From the NCBI GenBank assembly GCA_035937135.1, contig DASYVL010000022.1, positions 1 to 42,921 on the forward strand: a DNA stretch of 42,921 bases. Reading direction: 5' to 3'. This DNA comes from Terriglobales bacterium. GTDB lineage: Bacteria > Acidobacteriota > Terriglobia > Terriglobales > Acidobacteriaceae. Each line of letters begins with the position of its first letter. Positions within the stretch are counted from its first letter, which is position 1. Below, piece after piece: positions 8,650-16,797 of this stretch. The translations under genes and the position numbers were made by a program. The notes beneath the pieces are model-generated. The model saw only the letters and a program-made list of their open reading frames with translations. It was not told where the DNA came from and did not search any database.

Positions 8650-9813
8650 TTGTCCACATCGCTGGAGGCCGCCGGCACGCTGCGCAAGACGGCGCTCAAC
8701 TCCGTCCATCGCCAGATGGGCGCCAAGATGGTGGACTTCGGCGGCTGGGACATGCCCGTGGAATACCCCGCCGGCTTTGGCGAACGCCCCGGCGGCCTCA
8801 TCCAGGAGCACCTCGCGGTCCGCACCGCCGTGGGCCTCTTCGACGTCAGCCACATGGGCGACATCGGCATGGAAGGCCCGCAGGCGCTGGCCGCGGTCCA
8901 GCACATCACCATGAACGACGCCTCGCGCCTCGCCTTAGGACAGGCGCAGTACTCCGCCATGCTCTACCCTCCGGGCACCTTCGTGGACGACGTCATCGTC
9001 CACCGCATGGACGAGAACAGCTATCTGCTGGTCATCAACGCCGGCACCCGGGAGAAGGACTACAACTGGGCGCGCGAGAACGCCCGCAACTTCGAGTGCC
9101 AGGTGGAGGACGCCGGCGACAACTTCACCCAGCTCGCCATCCAGGGACCGCGCGCCGCCGAACTGCTGCAGCAGCTCACCGACGCCGATCTCTCGAAAGT
9201 GAAGAACTACTGGTTCACCCACGGCACCGTATGCCGCCTGAAGGAGACCCTGATCGCCCGCACCGGCTACACCGGCGAGGACGGTTTCGAGATCTACATC
9301 CCCTCCGACCCCGCCATCAGCCGCCGCGTCTGGTTCGACATCCTGGAGACGGGAAAGGAAATGGGCATCCTGCCCTGCGGCCTGGGTGCGCGCAACACCC
9401 TGCGTCTGGAGTCGAAGATGGCGCTCTACGGCCACGAGATCTCGGACGACATCACTGTCTGGGAAGCCGGCCTGGACCGCTTCTGCCGGCTCACGCCGGA
9501 GAAGGGTAGCTTCATCGGCCGCGCGGCGCTCGAGCACCAGAAGGCCGAAGGCATCACCCGCACGCTGGTCGGCCTGGAGATGACCGGCCGCGGCATCGCC
9601 CGCGACGGCTATAAGGTGGTGGACAAGTCCGGCGCCGCCATCGGCGTGGTCTCCAGCGGTTCCTACGCGCCCTTTCTCAAGAAGAACATCGCCCTCGCCT
9701 ACGTGCCGCCCGCGCAGTCTGCCATCGGCGGCACGGTTTCGGTCGAGATCCGCGGGCAGCCCGTCGAGGCCCGCATCGTTCCAACGCCGTTCTACAAGCG
9801 CCCCAAGGTCTAG
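8650..9813 (+). CDS. gcvT: Glycine cleavage T protein (aminomethyltransferase)
   Basis: 387 residues from TTG 8650, supported by TAAGGA at 8636-8641. The T protein transfers the methylene carbon from the aminomethyl-lipoyl H protein to tetrahydrofolate and releases ammonia. Typical features: MVDFGGWDMPVEYP, LFDVSHMGDI, the GYTGEDGFEIY folate-site motif, GLGARNTLRLESKMALYGHEI, and a C-terminal beta-barrel ending in PFYKRPKV. Length is close to the usual 360-400. First gene of gcvT-gcvH-gcvPA-gcvPB. The L protein (dihydrolipoyl dehydrogenase) is not in the window and is probably shared with other complexes. Confidence 0.96.
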   Translation: MSTSLEAAGTLRKTALNSVHRQMGAKMVDFGGWDMPVEYPAGFGERPGGLIQEHLAVRTAVGLFDVSHMGDIGMEGPQALAAVQHITMNDASRLALGQAQYSAMLYPPGTFVDDVIVHRMDENSYLLVINAGTREKDYNWARENARNFECQVEDAGDNFTQLAIQGPRAAELLQQLTDADLSKVKNYWFTHGTVCRLKETLIARTGYTGEDGFEIYIPSDPAISRRVWFDILETGKEMGILPCGLGARNTLRLESKMALYGHEISDDITVWEAGLDRFCRLTPEKGSFIGRAALEHQKAEGITRTLVGLEMTGRGIARDGYKVVDKSGAAIGVVSSGSYAPFLKKNIALAYVPPAQSAIGGTVSVEIRGQPVEARIVPTPFYKRPKV

Positions 9814-9827
9814 GTTTTTCCGTCACT

Positions 9828-9873
9828 GAGAACCGAGAACTGAGAACCGAGAACTGGGGTTCGAGAACTGAGG
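9828..9873. repeat. GAGAACCGAGAACT tandem repeat in the gcvT-gcvH gap
   Basis: Two exact 14-base copies (9828-9841 and 9842-9855), themselves made of GAGAAC half-units, followed by a partial copy at 9863-9873. The repeat ends in TGAGG just before the gcvH ATG and may supply its ribosome-binding site. Confidence 0.65.
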
Positions 9874-9877
9874 CCCA

Positions 9878-10261
9878 ATGACCTATCCCGCGAACTTGAA
9901 GTACACGAAGGAACACGAGTGGATCAGTCTCGAGACCGGCCAGGTGGGCATCACCGACCATGCCCAGGAGTCGCTCGGCGACATCGTCTTCGTCGAGCTG
10001 CCTAAGCTCGGCGCCGAGGTCGTTGCCGGCAAGAGCTTCGGAACCGTGGAGTCGGTGAAGGCGGTCTCTGACCTCTTCGCCCCCGTCTCCGGCACGGTGA
10101 CCGCGATCAACGACTCGCTGGCCACCGCTCCCGAGCAGGTCAACAAGGATCCCCACGGTGCCTGGATGATCACCTTGAAGGTCAAGGACCCGAACGAGGC
10201 CGCGAAGCTGCTCTCCGCCGCCGACTACGAGAAGTTTGTGGCGGAAGAGGCGGGACACTAG
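9878..10261 (+). CDS. gcvH: Glycine cleavage H protein (lipoyl carrier)
   Basis: 127 residues, standard size. It carries the aminomethyl intermediate between P, T and L proteins on a lipoylated lysine. N-terminus [11 protein letters not shown] is the family signature; [22 protein letters not shown] leads to the lipoyl site in [11 protein letters not shown], with Lys61 as the modified residue. The rest ([22 protein letters not shown]) is canonical. Second gene of the operon, 64 bp after gcvT. Confidence 0.97.
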   Translation: MTYPANLKYTKEHEWISLETGQVGITDHAQESLGDIVFVELPKLGAEVVAGKSFGTVESVKAVSDLFAPVSGTVTAINDSLATAPEQVNKDPHGAWMITLKVKDPNEAAKLLSAADYEKFVAEEAGH

Positions 10262-10293
10262 TTCAACAATTCAACGAATCTCACATCAACCTC

Positions 10294-11619
10294 ATGCGAT
10301 ACCTTCCCAAGTCCCCGACGGACCGCCAGCAGATGCTGCGCGAGATCGGCGCCGCGTCCATCGATGGCCTCTTCTCCACCATCCCGGCCGAATACCGCCT
10401 GAGCCGCGACCTGAAGGTCCCGCGGCAGATGGCGGAGTCGGAGGTCGTGGACTACTTCCGCCAACGCGCCGCTGAGAATGCCACCGGCTACGCGCTCTTC
10501 CTGGGCGCCGGCGCCTACCATCACTACCGCCCGGTGCTCATCGATGCGCTCATCTCTCGCGGCGAGTTCTTCACCGCCTACACCCCCTATCAGGCGGAGA
10601 TCGCCCAAGGCACGCTCCAGGCCATCTTCGAATTCCAGTCCATGATCTGCGAGCTCACCGGCATGGAGGTGGCCAACGCCTCCATGTACGACGGCTCCAC
10701 CGCCGTCCCTGAATCCGTGATGATGGCCGCGCGCATCACCGGACGCTCCGCCGCTGTCGTCGCCCGCAGCGTCCATCCCGAGCACCGCGAGGTGCTGGCC
10801 ACCTACGCCAAGCATCAGGGCTTGCCCGTCGCCACCGCCGGCTTCACCGAGAACGGGCGCGTGGACCTGGCGGCGATGGAGAAAGCCGTCACCGACCAAA
10901 CCGCCTGCGTGGTTATCCAGTCGCCAAACTTCTTCGGAACCATCGAAGACGTCGCCGCCGTCGCCGAGCTGGCCCACCGCAAGGGCGCGCTGCTCGTCGT
11001 CTCGATTTCTGAGGCGCTCTCGCTGGGCGCGGTGAAGCCACCGGTCGAAGCCGATATCGTCATCATGGAGGCGCAGTCCTTCGGCGTCCCGCTGGGCTTT
11101 GGCGGGCCTTACGTGGGCGTGCTCGCCACCCGCGACAAGTTCGTGCGCCAGATGCCCGGGCGCCTGGTGGGCGAGACCCGCGACCGCCACGGCAAGCGCG
11201 GCTTCTGCCTCACCCTCTCTACCCGCGAGCAGCACATCCGCCGCGAGAAGGCGACCTCGAACATCTGCACCAACCAGGGCCTGGTCGCCCTCATGGCCAC
11301 CATCTATATGACCGTCTATGGGCGCGAAGGGCTGAAGGAGCTGGCGCGCCACAATCTGGCCAAGGCCGCCTATGCTTCTGGCGAGTTCGCGAAGAAAGCG
11401 AAAGTGCTCTTCGCCGGTGCGCCGCGCTTCAATGAGTTCGTGGTCCAGACCGCGGAAGACCCCTACACCATTAACCAGCGGCTGCTGGAGCAAAAGATCA
11501 TCGGCGGCTTCCCGCTGAAGAAGTTTTACCCGGAGCTGAGCAACGCCGCTCTGTGGTGCTGTACCGAGCTGAGTACGAAAGCGGCGATTGATGCCGCGGT
11601 TCAGGCGGTGTCGAAATGA
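10294..11619 (+). CDS. gcvPA: Glycine dehydrogenase (decarboxylating) subunit 1
   Basis: 441 residues: the N-terminal half of P protein, encoded separately as in many non-proteobacterial species. With GcvPB it decarboxylates glycine using PLP. Visible: [66 protein letters not shown], and [27 protein letters not shown]. The PLP lysine is in the other subunit, as expected. The stop overlaps the gcvPB start (ATGA), so the two halves are translationally coupled. Confidence 0.97.
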   Translation: MRYLPKSPTDRQQMLREIGAASIDGLFSTIPAEYRLSRDLKVPRQMAESEVVDYFRQRAAENATGYALFLGAGAYHHYRPVLIDALISRGEFFTAYTPYQAEIAQGTLQAIFEFQSMICELTGMEVANASMYDGSTAVPESVMMAARITGRSAAVVARSVHPEHREVLATYAKHQGLPVATAGFTENGRVDLAAMEKAVTDQTACVVIQSPNFFGTIEDVAAVAELAHRKGALLVVSISEALSLGAVKPPVEADIVIMEAQSFGVPLGFGGPYVGVLATRDKFVRQMPGRLVGETRDRHGKRGFCLTLSTREQHIRREKATSNICTNQGLVALMATIYMTVYGREGLKELARHNLAKAAYASGEFAKKAKVLFAGAPRFNEFVVQTAEDPYTINQRLLEQKIIGGFPLKKFYPELSNAALWCCTELSTKAAIDAAVQAVSK

Positions 11620-13109
11620 GCGTCAGCAAGGCAGCCTCCCGCCACGTCAACCGCGACGAAGGTCTTATTTTCGAGAAGTCCTCGCCCGGCAAGGCAGCGT
11701 GGAAGCTGCCGCCCCTCGACGTCCCCGAAGTGGACGCCGCCAAAACCCTGGGCACGGCCGCGCGTTCCGACCTCGGCCACATGCCCGAGGTCTCGGAGAT
11801 CGAGATCATCCGCCACTTCACCCGCCTCTCCACCTGGAACTACGGCGTGGACACGGGCATGTACCCGCTGGGCTCTTGCACCATGAAGTACAACGCGCGC
11901 GTGAACGAGGTCGCCGCCCGCCTCGACGGACTAGCCAACGCCCATCCCTACCAGCCCGAGCGCGCCTCGCAGGGCGCGCTACGCATCCTGAAGACGCTCT
12001 CCGAGTGCCTGCTGGAGATCACCGGCATGGACGCCATCACGCTGCAGCCCGCCGCCGGCGCCCACGGCGAGATGACCGGCATCCTGCTCATCCGCGCCTA
12101 TCTGGAATCGAAAGGGAACCCGCGCAAGAAGATCCTGATCCCCGACTCCGCCCACGGCACCAACCCCGCCACCGCCGCCATCTGCGGATACGCGGTCGAG
12201 AACCTAAAATCGAACGCCGCCGGCATGGTGGACGTCCCTTCGCTCGCCGCGCAGATGAACGAAGACGTTGCCGGCCTCATGCTCACCAATCCCAACACCC
12301 TGGGCGTCTTCGAGCAGGAGATCCACAAGATCGCCAAGCTGCTGCACGCTAAGGGCGGCCTGCTCTACATGGACGGCGCCAACATGAACGCCCTGGTGGG
12401 CAAGGCCCGCCCCGGCGACTTCGACGTGGACGTCATGCACCTCAACCTGCACAAGACCTTCTCCACGCCCCACGGCGGCGGCGGCCCCGGCTCCGGCCCC
12501 GTGGCCTGCAAAAAATCGCTCGAGCCCTTCCTGCCCGTACCGGTCATCGTCACCAAACCCGATGGCGCGCTGGGCTTCGACTACGACCGCCCCCAGGCCA
12601 TCGGCCGCGTGCGCATGTTCTACGGCAACTTCGGCATGCACGTGCGCGCCCTCGCCTACATCCTGGCCAACGGCCCCGACGGCCTGCGCCAGACCACCGA
12701 AGACGCCGTCCTCAACGCCAACTACATCCGCGCCAAGCTGAGCGGCGCCTACGACCTCCCGTACGCGACGCCCACCATGCATGAGGTCGTCTTCAGCGAC
12801 AAGCTGCAGGCCAAGTTCGGCGTCAAGACTGGCGACATCGCCAAGCGGCTCATTGATTATGGCTTCCACCCCTACACCGTGTCCTTCCCGCTCATCGTTC
12901 ACGGCGCGCTGATGATCGAGCCCACGGAGAGCGAATCGAAGGAAGAGCTCGACCTGTTCGTCGAAGCCATGCTCGCCATCGCAGAAGAGGCGGAGAAAGA
13001 TCCGCAGGTGATCCTCGAGGCCCCGCACTCCACCCGCCTCTCCCGCCTCGACGAAGTCCAGGCCGCCCGCAAGCCCGTGCTGCGCTGGAAGCCGCCAGCC
13101 AAAGAGTGA
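11616..13109 (+). CDS. gcvPB: Glycine dehydrogenase (decarboxylating) subunit 2
   Basis: 497 residues: the C-terminal, PLP-carrying half of P protein. The PLP lysine is Lys280 in [21 protein letters not shown]. Other family segments: [58 protein letters not shown] and [18 protein letters not shown]. Slightly long at the C-terminus (usual 475-490). Coupled to gcvPA by a 4-base overlap and followed six bases later by a small unknown gene. Confidence 0.97.
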   Translation: MSVSKAASRHVNRDEGLIFEKSSPGKAAWKLPPLDVPEVDAAKTLGTAARSDLGHMPEVSEIEIIRHFTRLSTWNYGVDTGMYPLGSCTMKYNARVNEVAARLDGLANAHPYQPERASQGALRILKTLSECLLEITGMDAITLQPAAGAHGEMTGILLIRAYLESKGNPRKKILIPDSAHGTNPATAAICGYAVENLKSNAAGMVDVPSLAAQMNEDVAGLMLTNPNTLGVFEQEIHKIAKLLHAKGGLLYMDGANMNALVGKARPGDFDVDVMHLNLHKTFSTPHGGGGPGSGPVACKKSLEPFLPVPVIVTKPDGALGFDYDRPQAIGRVRMFYGNFGMHVRALAYILANGPDGLRQTTEDAVLNANYIRAKLSGAYDLPYATPTMHEVVFSDKLQAKFGVKTGDIAKRLIDYGFHPYTVSFPLIVHGALMIEPTESESKEELDLFVEAMLAIAEEAEKDPQVILEAPHSTRLSRLDEVQAARKPVLRWKPPAKE

Positions 13110-13115
13110 GGCCCG

Positions 13116-13388
13116 ATGTCGGTTTTTGAAGACAAGAAGGAAGAGCTGGAGAAGTACGAGTTCATGATGGGCGTGCCGCGCGGGCGCCTGGCCGTGACCC
13201 TCGACCTGCTCACCGACGCCCTCACGCTCGCCGGCCAGCACGGCGTCTACTGCCAGAGCCAGCGCTATCCCGGCCGCCCGGTCATGGACGTCGAGCTGAT
13301 CATGAAGTCCCTCACCGACGCCAAGGAACTAATCAGCACTGTGATGGAAGAACTGCGGAAGGCGCGCGAGGCGGAAACCAAAAACTAA
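13116..13388 (+). CDS. Unknown 90-residue protein at the end of the gcv operon
   Basis: Not recognised. It starts six bases after gcvPB, so it is almost certainly co-transcribed. Acidic, Glu/Lys-rich ends (FEDKKEELEKYEF and MEELRKAREAETKN) flank a central region with MGVPRGRLAVTLDLLTDALTLAG and a single Cys near 45. Predominantly helical, cytoplasmic, without metal or nucleotide motifs. Codon use matches the upstream genes, and the operon position supports a real gene. A link to glycine cleavage is only positional. Confidence 0.75.
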   Translation: MSVFEDKKEELEKYEFMMGVPRGRLAVTLDLLTDALTLAGQHGVYCQSQRYPGRPVMDVELIMKSLTDAKELISTVMEELRKAREAETKN

Positions 13389-13454
13389 CCGCGGATTCTC
13401 GCGGATAAACGCGGATTAAGGTCTTGACCTTTCTCAATCCGCGTCCATCCGCGG
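13389..13454. terminator. Long inverted repeat between the convergent gcv and fad operons
   Basis: Starts with CCGCGGAT at 13389 and ends with ATCCGCGG at 13454. The inner arms ACGCGGATT and AATCCGCGT plus AAGGTC/GACCTT close on a TT loop near 13423. It sits between two converging stops (13388 and 13461), so a bidirectional terminator is likely; the sequence also looks like a dispersed GCGGAT-type repeat. Confidence 0.6.
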
Positions 13455-13460
13455 TAGGAA

Positions 13461-15257
13461 CTACACAACGTACTTTCCCGCCTCCAGCACCCGCTTCGCG
13501 ATCTGCTGCCTGAGCACGATGGCATTCACCGGCTCATGCTTGCCCAGGCGGCGCAGGATGGCGAGCTGCGTGCGCAGCATGTCGCCCTCGGCCACCGCCA
13601 CGATGACCTTCTTCGCCGCTGACTCGATCCGTTCCATCGCTCCCGCCGCGTACACCTGCGTCATCTGCACCGCCAGCGCAGCCGCAGCCTCGCCCTGGTT
13701 CGCGACGAGCTTGCGCGCGCGCAGCACGCACGAATCCATCGCATAGGTCTCGGTGACGATGTCGGCCAGCGCGGCCATGATCTCCTGCTGGTCGGCCAGC
13801 CCCATCATGTACTTTTGCGACGCCGAGCCCGAGGCGAACAGCGCGATCTTCTTCGCGCTGGTCACCAGCGCCCGCTCCGCCGCCAGCGCTCCTTCGAGCG
13901 CCTCCGACGCGCCCGGCCCCGCCAACACCTCGTCCATGATCTTCTGGATGGCGGGCATGAGCGCCAGTTGTCCCGACATGGCCCGCTTCAGCAGCCAGCC
14001 GGTGATGATCATGCGGTTGATCTCGTTCGTGCCCTCGAAGATGCGGTTCACGCGCGAGTCGCGATACGCCCGCTCCGCCGGGTACTCCTCCACGAAGCCG
14101 TACCCGCCGTAGATCTGCACCACCTCGTCCACCGCGCGGCTCAGCATCTCCGAGCCCCAGACTTTCAGGATCGAGCACTCGACCGCGAACTCCTCGATGC
14201 CCTTGCGCAGCTCGCGCGGCGCCTCCGGGCTGTTCTTGTCGATGGAGGAAAGAGCCGCATCCATCAGCCCCACCGTGCGATACACCATGGACTCGCCAGC
14301 GTAGATTCCCACCGCCATCTCCGCGATCTTCTCCTGGATCAGCCCGAACTCGGCGATGCTCTTGCCGAACGCCTTGCGCTGCTTGGCGTAGCCGATCGCG
14401 TTCTGGATGGCGGTGCGGGCCCCGCCCACGCAGCCCGCGCCCAGCTTGAAGCGCCCGATGTTAAGCGTGTTGAAGGCGATGACGTGTCCCTTGCCGATCT
14501 CGCCCAGCAGGTTCTCCACCGGCACCTTGCAGTCGTTGAGGATGATGGGCGTAGTCGAAGAGCCGCGGATGCCCATCTTCTTCTCCTCCGCGCCCGCGGA
14601 GAAGCCGGGGAAGGTGCGCTCCACGATGAACGCCGAAAACTTCTCGCCGTCCACTTTGGCGAAGACGATGAAGAGGTCGGCAAAACCGCCGTTGGTGATC
14701 CACATCTTCTCGCCGTTCAGGATGTAGTGCTTGCCGTCTTTGGAAAGCTCGGCGCGGGCGCGGCAGTTCAAGGCGTCCGACCCCGAGGACGATTCCGAAA
14801 GCGCATACGCTCCGATCATCTCCGACGACGCCAGCTTGGGCAGGTACTGTTTCTTCTGTTCCGCGGTGCCGAAGTACACGATGGGCAGCGTGCCGATGCC
14901 CACGTGCGCGCCAAAGCTCACCATGAAGCTGCCATTCTTGGCCATGCGGTCGGCGATGATGCACGACGACACCTTGTCCATGTCCGCGCCGCCGTACTGC
15001 TCGGGCACGTCCACGTTAGCCAGGCCCAGCTCGCTCGCCTTCTTCATCAGCGCGCGCGTCACCGCCCAGTCCTTGTGCTCGATCTTTTCCGCGTTGGGCA
15101 GGATCTCGTTCACGGCAAACTCCTCCGCCGTCTGCGCGATCTGCCGGTGTTCCTCACTGAAGTCTTCGGGAGTGAACACCTCGTCGAGCCCGCGCTCCTC
15201 GATCAGGAAGCTGCCGCCCGTGATCTTCGTCTTGGGTGCTGCCGTCGCCGTCGCCAT
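13461..15257 (-). CDS. fadE: Acyl-CoA dehydrogenase, FadE type with C-terminal extension
   Basis: 598 residues, close to the length I recall for Bacillus FadE and longer than short-chain acyl-CoA dehydrogenases (about 380). It introduces the trans-2 double bond into acyl-CoA with FAD, the first step of beta-oxidation. Motifs: EQYGGADMD, GAYALSESSSGSDALN and MWITNGGFADLFIVFAKVDG (FAD/substrate site), then VQIYGGYGFVEEYPAERAYRD and FEGTNEINR with Glu408 as the expected catalytic base. Residues about 430-598 form a VLCAD-like helical extension. Start supported by AGGGGAG. Third enzyme and last gene of the operon, 11 bp after fadA. Confidence 0.93.
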   Translation of the reverse strand: MATATAAPKTKITGGSFLIEERGLDEVFTPEDFSEEHRQIAQTAEEFAVNEILPNAEKIEHKDWAVTRALMKKASELGLANVDVPEQYGGADMDKVSSCIIADRMAKNGSFMVSFGAHVGIGTLPIVYFGTAEQKKQYLPKLASSEMIGAYALSESSSGSDALNCRARAELSKDGKHYILNGEKMWITNGGFADLFIVFAKVDGEKFSAFIVERTFPGFSAGAEEKKMGIRGSSTTPIILNDCKVPVENLLGEIGKGHVIAFNTLNIGRFKLGAGCVGGARTAIQNAIGYAKQRKAFGKSIAEFGLIQEKIAEMAVGIYAGESMVYRTVGLMDAALSSIDKNSPEAPRELRKGIEEFAVECSILKVWGSEMLSRAVDEVVQIYGGYGFVEEYPAERAYRDSRVNRIFEGTNEINRMIITGWLLKRAMSGQLALMPAIQKIMDEVLAGPGASEALEGALAAERALVTSAKKIALFASGSASQKYMMGLADQQEIMAALADIVTETYAMDSCVLRARKLVANQGEAAAALAVQMTQVYAAGAMERIESAAKKVIVAVAEGDMLRTQLAILRRLGKHEPVNAIVLRQQIAKRVLEAGKYVV

Positions 15258-15268
15258 AGAACTCCCCT

Positions 15269-16447
15269 TTAATTCAGATTCTCAAAGATCCCTGCCGCGC
15301 CCATGCCTCCGCCCACGCACATGGTCACCAGCCCGTAGCGCCCCTTGCGCCGCTTCAGTTCGCGGATGATGGTTGCCGTCAGCTTCGCCCCCGTGCAGCC
15401 CAGCGGATGCCCCAGCGCCACCGCGCCGCCGTTCGGATTCACCCGCGCGGGGTCAAGCCCGCCGGCTTTGATCACCGAGAGCGCCTGCGCCGCGAAGGCT
15501 TCGTTCAGCTCGATGACGTCCATATCCGCCAGCTTCAGCCCCGCCAGCTTCAGCGCCTTGGGAATGGCGTACACCGGCCCTACACCCATCTCTTCCGGCT
15601 TGTATCCGGCGGTAGCAAAGGAGACATAGCGCGCCAGCGGCGTGATGCCCAGTTCCTTGGCCCGGGAAGCCGACATCACAATCGCTACCGCTGCGCCATC
15701 GGACATCTGCGAGGAATTGCCGGCCGTGACGGTGCCGTGCGCATGGAAGGCCGCCCTCAGCGCTCCCAGCGCTTCGAGTGAAGTGTCCGCGCGCGGCCCT
15801 TCATCCACCTTGAAGGTGATCTCGATGCGCTTGGGCTTCGCCCCGTTGGGCGTGGTGAAGCTGACCGGAACCGGCACAACCTCATCGTCAAAGCGTCCGG
15901 CGGCTATCGCCGCCAAAGCCTTCTTGTGGCTCTGGAGCGAAAACTCGTCCGCCATCTCGCGCGTGATGCCGTACTTCACCGCCAGGCGCTCGGCGGTCAG
16001 CCCCATCGAGAGATACGAATCGGGATAATGTTCGATCAGCCAGGGATTGGCCGAAACCTTGTTCCCGCCCATGGGGATCATGCTCATGGACTCCGTGCCC
16101 CCGGCAACGATGACCTCCGCGCCTCCCGCCATGATCCTCTCCGCCGCCAGCGCGATCGCCTGCAAGCCCGAAGAGCAGAAGCGGTTGATGGTCATGGCCG
16201 AGGCTTCGACCGGCAGTCCGGCGCGCAGGGAAGCGATGCGCGCCACGTTCATCCCCTGCTCGGCCTCGGGCATGGCGCAGCCCAGGATGACGTCCTCGAT
16301 CTCTTTCGTGTCGAGCTGCGGCATGCGAGCCAGCGCGCCCTTGATGGCCGTCGCCGCCAGGTCGTCCGGCCGCGTCGCCCGCAGTGTGCCTTTGAAGGCC
16401 TTGCCCACCGCGGTCCGCACCGAACTTACAATCACTACTTCTCTCAT
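15269..16447 (-). CDS. fadA: Acetyl-CoA C-acyltransferase (3-ketoacyl-CoA thiolase)
   Basis: 392 residues, standard thiolase length. It cleaves 3-ketoacyl-CoA with CoA to release acetyl-CoA. Catalytic residues are visible: Cys91 in [16 protein letters not shown] (acyl-enzyme), the His of [14 protein letters not shown], and the second Cys in [13 protein letters not shown]-terminal [13 protein letters not shown] is typical. The ATG at 16447 has GAGGGAG just upstream. It lies 12 bp after the zinc-ribbon gene and 11 bp before fadE; the order matches Bacillus fadN-fadA-fadE apart from the inserted small gene. Confidence 0.95.
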   Translation of the reverse strand: MREVVIVSSVRTAVGKAFKGTLRATRPDDLAATAIKGALARMPQLDTKEIEDVILGCAMPEAEQGMNVARIASLRAGLPVEASAMTINRFCSSGLQAIALAAERIMAGGAEVIVAGGTESMSMIPMGGNKVSANPWLIEHYPDSYLSMGLTAERLAVKYGITREMADEFSLQSHKKALAAIAAGRFDDEVVPVPVSFTTPNGAKPKRIEITFKVDEGPRADTSLEALGALRAAFHAHGTVTAGNSSQMSDGAAVAIVMSASRAKELGITPLARYVSFATAGYKPEEMGVGPVYAIPKALKLAGLKLADMDVIELNEAFAAQALSVIKAGGLDPARVNPNGGAVALGHPLGCTGAKLTATIIRELKRRKGRYGLVTMCVGGGMGAAGIFENLN

Positions 16448-16459
16448 AACTCCCTCGTG

Positions 16460-16708
16460 CTACGGCTCTCGCTGCAATATCGGCTGCGCGTCCTTCAGCA
16501 GCCTGCCCAGCTCCAGCTCCATCTGCGTGGCGCTCGAGAAGTACGCCATCGCCCGCCCGCACTGGCTGCACACGATCGAACCCTCGAACCCGCCATAGCT
16601 TCCCGTCTGGGTTCCCGGCGCCGAGCAGTCCGGACACACCAGCTCGGCCGGCATCAGCTTCCCGCCCTCCAGCTTGGCCGCCACTTTCAGCATTCGCACC
16701 GTGCTCAT
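16460..16708 (-). CDS. Small zinc-ribbon protein inside the beta-oxidation operon
   Basis: 82 residues from ATG 16708; GGAAGGTG just upstream favours it over the codon six residues earlier. Two CX2C knuckles (Cys25/28 in CPDC and Cys47/50 in CSQC) form a typical zinc ribbon. The rest is mildly charged with no membrane segment. It lies between fadN (81 bp away, the gap being repeat-derived) and fadA (12 bp). Function unknown. Zinc ribbons next to thiolases can act as acyl-CoA-binding partners (DUF35-type), but the resemblance here is only the ribbon and its location. Confidence 0.75.
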   Translation of the reverse strand: MSTVRMLKVAAKLEGGKLMPAELVCPDCSAPGTQTGSYGGFEGSIVCSQCGRAMAYFSSATQMELELGRLLKDAQPILQREP

Positions 16709-16775
16709 CGCTTCACCTTCCCTCAAGGATTGTCATTCCGAGCCCGCCGGGCGGGCGAGGAATCTTCGGTTCGGC

Positions 16776-16797
16776 CAATTCTGCAATCTTCAATTCC
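16776..16797. repeat. AT-rich intergenic repeat overlapping the fadN stop
   Basis: CAATTCTGCAATCTTCAATT resembles the AT-rich repeats at 22923-22957 and 24127-24185. On the minus strand the fadN stop codon (16790-16792) lies inside it. Next to it (16731-16760) is a TCATTCCGAG...GAGGAATC sequence with a GCCCGCCGGGCGGGC palindrome. Confidence 0.45.
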
